A stretch of DNA of 64,000 bases from DAIMFL01 sp964372215. Lineage in GTDB: Bacteria > Pseudomonadota > Alphaproteobacteria > Dongiales > Dongiaceae. Below, in pieces: positions 8,381-14,931 of this stretch. The notes under the pieces were generated by a model. The model saw only the letters and a list, made by a program, of their open reading frames with translations. It had not been told where the DNA came from and did no database searches. Position 1 is the stretch's first letter. Each line of letters opens with the position of its first letter. The translations under genes and the position numbers were made by a program. The stretch lies in contig CAYJQC010000009.1 in assembly GCA_964372215.1 (NCBI GenBank), positions 97,122-161,121 of the forward strand. The letters run 5' to 3'.

Positions 8381-9022
8381 TCAGTCCGCCCGCGGTTCCG
8401 GATCGCTGCCTGTGTCGTCGGGCGGCCATTCGGCATCGGCCGGCTGGTACTTCAGCAGGTCGCTCCATGACCGCTCGAGCAGCTTCAGGGCGCGGATCAT
8501 CCGGCTCACCTCGGCAGCGCCGCCGAGCAGCTTGCTGACCAGCCCGACGCCGGAGACGTCGGCCCGCACGATGGTGGCGCACAGCGCATGGCCCTTGCCG
8601 GTCAGCTTGAGCACCGCCGAACGCCGGTCGCGCGGCAGCGGCGTGCGGGTGACATAGCCCGCGGCCACCAGATGCTTCAGATTGTAGGAGGAGTTCGACC
8701 CGAGATAGTAGCCGCGCTCGATCAGGTGCCGGACCGAGATCTCGTCGTCACCGATGGTGACCAGCATCATCACCTGGCTGGCGCTGATGTCGGTGATGTG
8801 GCGACGGGTCAGCTCGGACCGAAGCACGTCGAGATAGCGGCGATGCAGCCGGTCGATCAGGCCCGGCAGCTCCAGCGCCCCGGCGGCTGCGACGGCACGT
8901 GACATCGCCCGTCCGGGCGACGCGCGCGCCGGATCGTCGCGACCCTCGACCTCTGGCTCCGACCAGTCGGCGCTCGCGGGCTCCGCGTCGGCGGAGCCGG
9001 GGTTGGCGCGCGGATTGTTCAT
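8381..9022 (-). CDS. MarR/winged-helix transcriptional regulator, LdtR-like
   Basis: Cytoplasmic DNA-binding protein of 213 residues. After a disordered acidic N-terminus of about 50 residues, the winged-helix core contains TDISASQVMMLVTIGDDEISV and LIERGYYLGSNSSYNLKHLV, followed by a wing with PRDRRSAVLKLTGKG. The GYYLGSN-SYNLK segment is characteristic of the alphaproteobacterial group that includes LdtR, a regulator of cell-wall L,D-transpeptidation; assignment to that subgroup is from memory of the motif. GAGGG sits six bases before the ATG at 9022. It is divergent from the secretion operon, and the shared intergenic region has several palindromes. Confidence 0.85.
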   Translation of the reverse strand: MNNPRANPGSADAEPASADWSEPEVEGRDDPARASPGRAMSRAVAAAGALELPGLIDRLHRRYLDVLRSELTRRHITDISASQVMMLVTIGDDEISVRHLIERGYYLGSNSSYNLKHLVAAGYVTRTPLPRDRRSAVLKLTGKGHALCATIVRADVSGVGLVSKLLGGAAEVSRMIRALKLLERSWSDLLKYQPADAEWPPDDTGSDPEPRAD

Positions 9023-9033
9023 GGTTGGCCCTC

Positions 9034-9165
9034 GCAATATTGCTCGAAATTCGAAACAAATCGGTTGAACCTCCCGTCGTTTTTCTTGTCATTTATCAGA
9101 TAAGGATGTGTCTCGCCAAGCCCGGGCCAAATTTGACACAGATAGCAACAATACTAGGCATTTTC
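9034..9165. promoter_or_regulatory. Divergent regulatory region with three palindromes and a possible TTGACA promoter
   Basis: This AT-rich stretch between the MarR-type gene and the secretion operon holds three perfect dyads: GCAATATTGC (9034-9043), TCGAAATTCGA (9044-9054) and TTATCAGATAA (9093-9103). The first two abut, just ahead of the regulator gene. Farther right a TTGACA on the plus strand (near 9134) is a possible -35 for the secretion operon. The arrangement fits autoregulation plus control of the divergent operon; binding is inference. Confidence 0.45.
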
Positions 9166-9269
9166 CTGCTGTTACAATGCTTGCCGTTGGCTCCGTTGCG
9201 CGCCGTTCCGTAGCGACGCGCGGGGGCCTGTTGGCCGTCCTTCGGCCGTCTTGGCGCGGAGAGCAGGTA

Positions 9270-11090
9270 TTGACCCGGAGCCCGAGCGCGGCGCAGGCAG
9301 CGCCGCGAGCCTTGAGCGGCACGGTCCAGGGAAATTCCCGGGCCGAGCCGCAGGCCAAATCATCCCCGATCGAGGACGCACGCCGACAGGTGGTGGCCGG
9401 GCTCGCCTATTCGGCGCTGCTCACCGGCTTCATCAACGTCCTGCTCCTGACCGTGCCGTTCTTCATGCTGCAGCTCTATGACCGGGTGCTGAACAGCCAC
9501 AATCTCGACACCCTGGCCATGCTGATGCTGGTCGCCCTCGGCGCCCTGACGGTGTTCGGCATTCTCGAGTTCATCCGCGCCCGGGTGTTCATGACCGTGG
9601 CCGCCGGGCTGGTGCAGCGCCTCAACCTGCCGGCCTTGAGATCGGCCGTGGCGCGCACGCTCGAGGGCCGCGACGGCCGCGCGGGCCAGGCGATGCAGGA
9701 CCTCGCCGATCTCCGCAGCTTCCTCGGCAGCAGCGCCGTCGCGGTGCCGCTCGAGGCGATGTGGATGCCGGTGTTCCTCGCCGTCCTGCTGCTGCTGCAT
9801 CCGGCCTACGCGCTCGCCGCGCTGGTCTGCGGCGTCATCCTGGTGGTGCTGAGCGTGATTTCCGATCTGCTCAGCCGGCGCCTGCTCGCCGAGGCGAGCA
9901 ATGCCGGAAGCGACGGTGCCGTCGCGGTGTCGAACGCCATCCGCCACGCCGAGGTGATCGAGGCCATGGGCATGCTCCAGGCGGTGAGCGGGCGCTGGCG
10001 CCACAGCCAGCGGCGCATGCTGGAGCTGCTCGACCGCGGCAACCGCAACGGCAAGGCAATCTCCGCGGTGATGAAGTCGCTGCGCAGCGCGATGCAGATC
10101 GGAATCCTGTCGATCGGCGCCGTGCTGGTGCTCACGAATGAGGCCTCGCCGGGCTCGATGGTGGCGGCCAGCGTCATTGTCGGCCGCATTCTGCTGCCGT
10201 TCGAGCAGCTGGTCGATGGCTGGCGGCAGTGGGTGTTCGCCGCCGCCGCCTGGCGGCGGGTCCGCGACCTGTTGAGCGACGACAGCTCGCGCCGGCAGAA
10301 TTTCGTGCTGCCGCGCCCGGCGGCGCAGCTCGAGGTCGACCGGCTGGTCTATGTCCCGCCCGGCGCCGACCGGCCGGTGATCAAGGGCGTTTCCTTCGCG
10401 CTGGAACCGGGCGAGGTGCTGGCCATCGTCGGCCCGTCGGCGGCCGGCAAGTCGACCCTGGCGCGGCTGCTGGTCGGGGTGCTGCCGCCGACCGCCGGCG
10501 GCGTCTATCTCGACAGCCACAGCGTCTTCACCTGGGAACGCGGCTCGTTCGGCGATGCGGTCGGCTATCTGCCGCAGGACGTCGCGCTGCTCGACGGCAG
10601 CGTGCGCGAGAACATCGCGCGCATGCGCGATGCCGACGCCACCGCGGTGCTGGCGGCGGCGCGCGCCGCCCAGGTGCACGAGATGATCGGCCGGCTGCCG
10701 TTCGGCTACGACACGCCGATCGGCGGTGGCAGCTTCCTGCTGAGCGGCGGCCAGCGCCAGCGCATCGGCCTGGCTCGCGCCCTGTTCGGCGATCCGGTGC
10801 TCCTGGTGCTCGACGAGCCCAATGCCAGCCTCGACTTCGAGGGCGAGCAGGCGCTGCTGGAGGCGATTCGCGACGCCAAGCGGCGCGGCGCGGTCATCGT
10901 GGTGATCGCCCACCGTCCCGCGATCACCCAGATCGCCGACAAGATCCTGGTGCTGAAGGACGGGCGGATCGACCAGTTCGGCCCGCGCACCGATGTCATC
11001 AAGACGCTGGTGCCGCAGGAGGGCGGGCCACAGCGCGCCGCCGGCGGCGCGACCGCGGTCACGCCGCTGCCGCCGCGCGGCCAGCGCTGA
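9270..11090 (+). CDS. Type I secretion system permease/ATPase (PrtD/HlyB family)
   Basis: Inner-membrane ABC exporter of about 606 residues that would energise export of an RTX substrate. The N-terminal half has the membrane domain starting at LAYSALLTGFINVLLLTVPF and containing MLQLYDRVLNSHNLDTL. The ATPase half has Walker A GPSAAGKST (about residue 388), LSGGQRQRIGLARAL (about 490) and Walker B LLVLDEPNASLD. No C39 peptidase domain is present, as in PrtD/AprD. The TTG at 9270 was chosen because GGAGAGCAGG precedes it and the length then fits the family; a GTG at 9108 and an ATG at 9177 are in frame but lie in or near the promoter region. No TolC gene is nearby. Confidence 0.93.
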   Translation: MTRSPSAAQAAPRALSGTVQGNSRAEPQAKSSPIEDARRQVVAGLAYSALLTGFINVLLLTVPFFMLQLYDRVLNSHNLDTLAMLMLVALGALTVFGILEFIRARVFMTVAAGLVQRLNLPALRSAVARTLEGRDGRAGQAMQDLADLRSFLGSSAVAVPLEAMWMPVFLAVLLLLHPAYALAALVCGVILVVLSVISDLLSRRLLAEASNAGSDGAVAVSNAIRHAEVIEAMGMLQAVSGRWRHSQRRMLELLDRGNRNGKAISAVMKSLRSAMQIGILSIGAVLVLTNEASPGSMVAASVIVGRILLPFEQLVDGWRQWVFAAAAWRRVRDLLSDDSSRRQNFVLPRPAAQLEVDRLVYVPPGADRPVIKGVSFALEPGEVLAIVGPSAAGKSTLARLLVGVLPPTAGGVYLDSHSVFTWERGSFGDAVGYLPQDVALLDGSVRENIARMRDADATAVLAAARAAQVHEMIGRLPFGYDTPIGGGSFLLSGGQRQRIGLARALFGDPVLLVLDEPNASLDFEGEQALLEAIRDAKRRGAVIVVIAHRPAITQIADKILVLKDGRIDQFGPRTDVIKTLVPQEGGPQRAAGGATAVTPLPPRGQR

Positions 11091-11107
11091 GCACCGAGGA
11101 GCAGCCG

Positions 11108-12490
11108 ATGCAGTTCCCCGCCTGGCTTTCGCGCCTGTTCACGCCCACCGCCGATATGGCCGGCGCCCGCGCGCTCGTCGTCCGCCGACGGCAGGACCTC
11201 GACGACGAGCCGGCCCCCAGCCTGCGCCGACTGGTGCTCGCCGGGTTCCTCACCATCGGCGTCGCGTTCGGCGGCTTCTTCGGCTGGGCCTTCGCCGCCT
11301 CGCTCGACAGCGCCTCGCTGGCGCCCGGCACCATCATCGTCGACAGCCGGCGCAAGACCATCACCCATCTCGAGGGCGGAATCCTGAAGGAGATCCTGGT
11401 CTCCGAGGGCGACCGGGTGAAGGCCGGCGACGTGCTGTTCAGGCTCGACGACAGCTTCGCCCGCTCGACCCTCGAGCAGCTGCAGAGCCAGCGGGTCGGC
11501 GCACTCGCCAAGCTCACCCGGCTGCGCGCCGAGATCGACGAGTCGGAGTTCATCTCCTGGCCGCAGGAGATCGACCTCAGCCAGCCCTGGATCGTCAATG
11601 TCGTCGCCGCCGAGGAGCAGCTGTTCGAATCGCGGCGCCGGGAGCACGCCGCCAAGCTGGAGATCCTCGAGAGCCGGATCACCCAGTACCAGCAGATGGC
11701 GCATTCGCTCAAGCAGCAGCAGCGCTCCAACGCGCATCAGCTCGCCATCGTGCGCGAACAGCTCGACGCGGTGCGGTCGCTCTATGAAAAGGGCTATGAG
11801 CGCAAGACCCGGGTGGTCGAGCTGGAGGTGCAGGTGGCCGACCTCGATGGCCGCTCCAGCGAGATCGACGCCAAGCGCTCCGAAGCCGCGCAGCAGGCGG
11901 CGGCGGCCAAGCTGGAGATGGCGACCACCGACACCGAGCGGCAATCCGAGATCGCGGCGCAGATGCAGGAGGCGCAGCTCGCCCTCGCCAACGTCGCCGA
12001 CCGGCTGATCTCGGCCGAGAACGTGCTCGATCGCGTCGAGATCCTGGCCCCCGAGGACGGGCTGGTCACCGATCTGCGGTTTCACACCATCGGCAGCACG
12101 ATCGGCGCCGGCGAACCGATCATCGATCTGGTGCCGTCCTCCGACCAGATGATCGTCGAGGCCCGCGTGGCACCTCGCAACATCGACTCGGTCTATGTCG
12201 GACTCCCGGTCCGGGTGCGGCTCACCGCCTACAACCAGCGCATGCTGCCGCCGCTCGACGGCGTGTTGCGCTACGTCTCCGCCGACCAGCAGGTCGACGA
12301 GCGCACCGGCGATCCGTATTTCGTCGCCCGCGTGTCGATCGATCCGAACGCGATCGCCGACTCCCCCGAGGTCCAGCTCCATCCGGGCATGCCGGCCGAG
12401 GTCGTCATCGTCACCGGCGAGCGCCGGGTGATCGACTACCTGGCGGCGCCGCTGGTCGAGAGCATGCAGCGCGCCTTCAAGGAAGAATGA
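11108..12490 (+). CDS. Type I secretion membrane-fusion protein (HlyD/PrtE family)
   Basis: Periplasmic adaptor of 460 residues linking the ABC exporter to an outer-membrane channel. It has a cytoplasmic N-terminus, one transmembrane helix at about residues 38-60 and a split barrel-sandwich domain starting at THLEGGILKEILVSEGDRVKAGDVL. A long glutamine/glutamate-rich coiled coil occupies about residues 110-300, followed by the returning lipoyl half (ILAPEDGLVTDLRFHTIG) and a beta-barrel domain. GAGGAG lies seven bases before the ATG. The gene follows the ATPase by 17 bases, and its stop overlaps the next start (ATGA), coupling the transporter to a glycosyltransferase. Confidence 0.93.
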   Translation: MQFPAWLSRLFTPTADMAGARALVVRRRQDLDDEPAPSLRRLVLAGFLTIGVAFGGFFGWAFAASLDSASLAPGTIIVDSRRKTITHLEGGILKEILVSEGDRVKAGDVLFRLDDSFARSTLEQLQSQRVGALAKLTRLRAEIDESEFISWPQEIDLSQPWIVNVVAAEEQLFESRRREHAAKLEILESRITQYQQMAHSLKQQQRSNAHQLAIVREQLDAVRSLYEKGYERKTRVVELEVQVADLDGRSSEIDAKRSEAAQQAAAAKLEMATTDTERQSEIAAQMQEAQLALANVADRLISAENVLDRVEILAPEDGLVTDLRFHTIGSTIGAGEPIIDLVPSSDQMIVEARVAPRNIDSVYVGLPVRVRLTAYNQRMLPPLDGVLRYVSADQQVDERTGDPYFVARVSIDPNAIADSPEVQLHPGMPAEVVIVTGERRVIDYLAAPLVESMQRAFKEE

Positions 12491-13818
12491 GCCCGCTCGC
12501 GGTCCCGCCTGCCGCCAACGACCGCGGCAGGACGCGCGTGCTGCTGGTGCATGACCGGTTTCCCGGCCAGTTCGTGCATCTGGCGCGGGCGCTGGCGGCC
12601 GACCCGGCGATCGACCTGCGCTTCCTCGCCGGGCGCGTCGAGGGCGCGGTCGCGGGCCTGGCGCCCGAGCTGTACCGGCCGTCGCGCGCGGTTCGCGCCG
12701 ACAGCCATCCCTATCTGCGCCCGCTCGAGCGCGCGGTGCTGAACGGCCAGGCCGCCTATCGCCGGCTGCTCCGGCTGCAGGCCGAGGGCTACGCGCCGGA
12801 CCTGATCTACTTCCACTCCGGGTTCGGCCCGGGGCTGTTCCTGCGCGATCTGTTCCCGGCGGCGCGCCTGGTCGGCTATTTCGAATGGTACTACCGCGGC
12901 GTCGGCGGCGACGCGGCGTTTCTCAGCGGCGGCGAGGTCGACGACGACACCCGCTGCCGCCTGCGGCTGCGCAACGCCGACATCGTGCTCGAGCTGCTGG
13001 CGAGCGACGCGGCGGTGACGCCGACCCGGTTCCAGCGCGCGCAGTTCCCGCCGGAGCTCCAGGCGCGGCTGAGCGTGCTGCATGACGGCGTCGACACCGA
13101 CCTGTTCTCGCCCGGCCCGGCGCGGTCGCCGCGCCTCGCCGCCCTCGGGCTCGACCGGCCCGGCCCGGTCGTCACCTACGCCACCCGCGGCATGGAGCCC
13201 TATCGCGGCTTCCCGCAGTTCATGCAGGCGGCGGCATTGCTGCTGGAGCGCCATCCCGAACTGCGGGTCGTGATCGCCGGCAGCGACGAGGTCGCCTACA
13301 GCGCCGCGGCGCCGGACGGCAAGGGCAGCTACCTGCAGCAGGCGCTGGCGGCGCTGCCCGCGCTCGACCGCGACCGCCTGGTGCTCGCCGGACGGCTCGA
13401 CCTCGCCGACTACCGCGACCTGCTGCGGCGCTCGACGGTCCACGTCTATCTGACGGTGCCGTTCGTGCTGTCCTGGTCGCTGGTCGAGGCCATGGCCACC
13501 GGTTGCGCCCTGGCGTGCAGCGACACCGAGCCGGTGCGCGAGGCGGTCGGATCCGCCGAGGCGGAACTGGTCGACTTCTTCGACCATCGCCGGCTGGCCG
13601 CGACGGTGACGGCGCTGCTCGACGATCCCGCACGGCGCGCGGCGCGCGGCGCGGCGGCGCGGCGGCGCGCGGTCGCCACCTACGATCTCGCCGCGCTGCT
13701 GCCGCGGCAGCGCGCGATGCTCGGCCTGGCGCCGCACGCCGGCAGCGCGGCCGCGCCGTCGGGTATTTCGAAAATCAAATCACTTTCGAATGGAAAAGCC
13801 GCTACTCAAAGTAATTAA
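12487..13818 (+). CDS. Glycosyltransferase family 4 protein
   Basis: Predicted cytoplasmic retaining GT-B glycosyltransferase of 443 residues. The N-terminal domain begins RVLLVHDRFPGQFVHLARAL. The C-terminal nucleotide-sugar domain has ATRGMEPYRGFPQFMQAAALL, VLAGRLDLADYRDLLRRS and, in the EX7E region, PFVLSWSLVEAMATGCALACSDTEPVREAV. The HDGVDTDLFSP linker is typical of the group. It overlaps the membrane-fusion gene by four bases, an unusual coupling for a T1SS. The last 18 or so codons are abruptly AT-rich (ISKIKSLSNGKAATQSN), where promoter sequence for the RTX gene may begin. Donor and acceptor unknown. Confidence 0.88.
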   Translation: MSPLAVPPAANDRGRTRVLLVHDRFPGQFVHLARALAADPAIDLRFLAGRVEGAVAGLAPELYRPSRAVRADSHPYLRPLERAVLNGQAAYRRLLRLQAEGYAPDLIYFHSGFGPGLFLRDLFPAARLVGYFEWYYRGVGGDAAFLSGGEVDDDTRCRLRLRNADIVLELLASDAAVTPTRFQRAQFPPELQARLSVLHDGVDTDLFSPGPARSPRLAALGLDRPGPVVTYATRGMEPYRGFPQFMQAAALLLERHPELRVVIAGSDEVAYSAAAPDGKGSYLQQALAALPALDRDRLVLAGRLDLADYRDLLRRSTVHVYLTVPFVLSWSLVEAMATGCALACSDTEPVREAVGSAEAELVDFFDHRRLAATVTALLDDPARRAARGAAARRRAVATYDLAALLPRQRAMLGLAPHAGSAAAPSGISKIKSLSNGKAATQSN

Positions 13819-13948
13819 TCGCTGTTTAAGTATCGTGACTGTCTTGTCATTAAGAGAACACACCACTTCCTCTCGCAGCGCAATAACATCCCTCCTATCC
13901 GAAGGAGGAGTCGACGTCCTCCTGACCTATCCGTTCGAGGAGGACCAG
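13819..13948 (+). promoter_or_regulatory. RTX-gene leader with four complementary CCTCCT/AGGAGG elements
   Basis: The left half is AT-rich and could hold a promoter, although no consensus hexamer pair stands out. The right half has four alternating complementary elements: CCTCCT at 13891-13896, AGGAGGA at 13903-13909, GTCCTCCT at 13916-13923 and AGGAGGAC at 13938-13945. The fourth is the Shine-Dalgarno of the RTX gene. Elements 1:2 plus 3:4 can pair (6 and 8 bp), hiding the ribosome site; alternatively 2:3 can pair (7 bp), freeing it. That is the logic of an attenuator-like translational switch; whether it operates is untested. Confidence 0.5.
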
Positions 13949-14743
13949 ATGGCGACGATTGAAGGTGGTGCGTTCGGCGATTTCCTGCACGGAACGTCGA
14001 AGGGCGATCTGATCCACGGCAACGGTGGCAACGACTTCATCCTTGGCGGCAGCGGCAAGGACATCATCTACGGCGACGACGGCAACGACGTGCTGTTCGG
14101 CGGCTCCAAGGGCGATACCATCTTCGGCGGCACCGGACATGACACCATCTTCGGCGGCTCCGGCGATGACACCATCTTCGGCGGCGAGGACAACGACACG
14201 ATCTTCGGCGGATCGGGCGACGACTACATCCTCGGCGAGAACGGCAACGACACCATCTTCGGCGGCTCCGGCGACGACTACATCGACGGCGGCGACGGCA
14301 ACGACGTGATCGATGCCGGCTCCGGCGACGACTTCATCCTCGGCGGCGCCGGCAACGACCTGATCCGGGGCGGCTCGGGCAACGACTACATCGATGCCGG
14401 CGACGGCAACGACGTGGTGTTCGGCAGCTCGGGCAACGACGTGATCGCGGGCGGCGCCGGCAACGACACCCTGAGCGGCGGCAGCGGCCACGACGTGTTC
14501 GTGTTCGCCGGCGGCGGCGGCCAGGATGTCGTGCTCGATTTCCATCCGGGTTCCGATCTGCTGCAGATCGCCCAGAACATCAACGGCCTCAGCGTCACCT
14601 CGGCCAGCGACCTCGCCGACCATATCTCGAGCGTCAACGGCAATACCGTCATCGACCTCGGGAACGGCGACAGCGTCACGCTGGTGGGTGTGAACGCCCA
14701 GCAGGTTCACGACCACCCCGACAGCTACATCGTCGTCGTCTGA
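13949..14743 (+). CDS. RTX calcium-binding protein, likely T1SS substrate
   Basis: Small acidic protein of 264 residues. Residues 6-185 are twenty glycine-aspartate nonapeptides (GGxGxDxux type) in unbroken register, expected to form a calcium-bound beta-roll outside the cell. Residues 186-264 form a C-terminal region with QDVVLDFHPGSDLLQI and a hydrophobic end (SYIVVV), as in type I secretion signals. There is no N-terminal signal and no recognisable enzymatic or adhesion domain. GAGGAGGA precedes the ATG at 13949; upstream in-frame starts lack support. The dedicated exporter genes lie two to three genes upstream, so export by them is likely. A structural, matrix or glycan-carrying role is inference. 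Confidence 0.9.
   Translation: MATIEGGAFGDFLHGTSKGDLIHGNGGNDFILGGSGKDIIYGDDGNDVLFGGSKGDTIFGGTGHDTIFGGSGDDTIFGGEDNDTIFGGSGDDYILGENGNDTIFGGSGDDYIDGGDGNDVIDAGSGDDFILGGAGNDLIRGGSGNDYIDAGDGNDVVFGSSGNDVIAGGAGNDTLSGGSGHDVFVFAGGGGQDVVLDFHPGSDLLQIAQNINGLSVTSASDLADHISSVNGNTVIDLGNGDSVTLVGVNAQQVHDHPDSYIVVV
13964..14503 (+). repeat. Twenty in-register 27-bp RTX repeats
   Basis: The DNA encodes 20 consecutive nine-residue repeats without a single-residue interruption. The first two are degenerate (GGAFGDFLH, GTSKGDLIH); later ones approach GGSGDDTIF or GGSGNDYID. Codon choices such as atcttcggcgg recur between copies, so the array may vary in length by slippage or recombination, and short-read assembly here deserves caution. 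Confidence 0.9.
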
Positions 14744-14931
14744 GTGACGGCAGCCGGGGGGGCGCGGGGGGCGCGCGCCCGGTGGGGGGTTTGGGGGGCG
14801 GGGGGNNNNNNNNNNCCACCCCCACCCCCACCCAAACTTCGGGGGCGTCTTTGTCCCGCCCGCGGGCCCGCGCCGGAGGGCGCGCCCCGGTTCGCATTTT
14901 CGCGGTCCGTGCCGGCAGGGGTCGAACATCC
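14744..14931. other. Scaffold gap (N at 14806-14815) in low-complexity G/C runs
   Basis: Ten N at 14806-14815 interrupt the sequence between the RTX gene and the next glycosyltransferase. The left flank is nearly all G and the right flank nearly all C/A. GTTTGGGG on the left is matched by CCCAAAC on the right, so the flanks could fold back on each other. True gap length and content are unknown. The homopolymer-rich bases next to the gap look unreliable, and a terminator or even a gene could be missing. Confidence 0.85.

Noticed and set aside
12487..13818. Reading the glycosyltransferase next to the T1SS as an RTX-activating acyltransferase
   Set aside because: Its motifs are those of GT4 (HDGVDTDLF, EX7E region), and HlyC-type acyltransferases are much shorter with other motifs.
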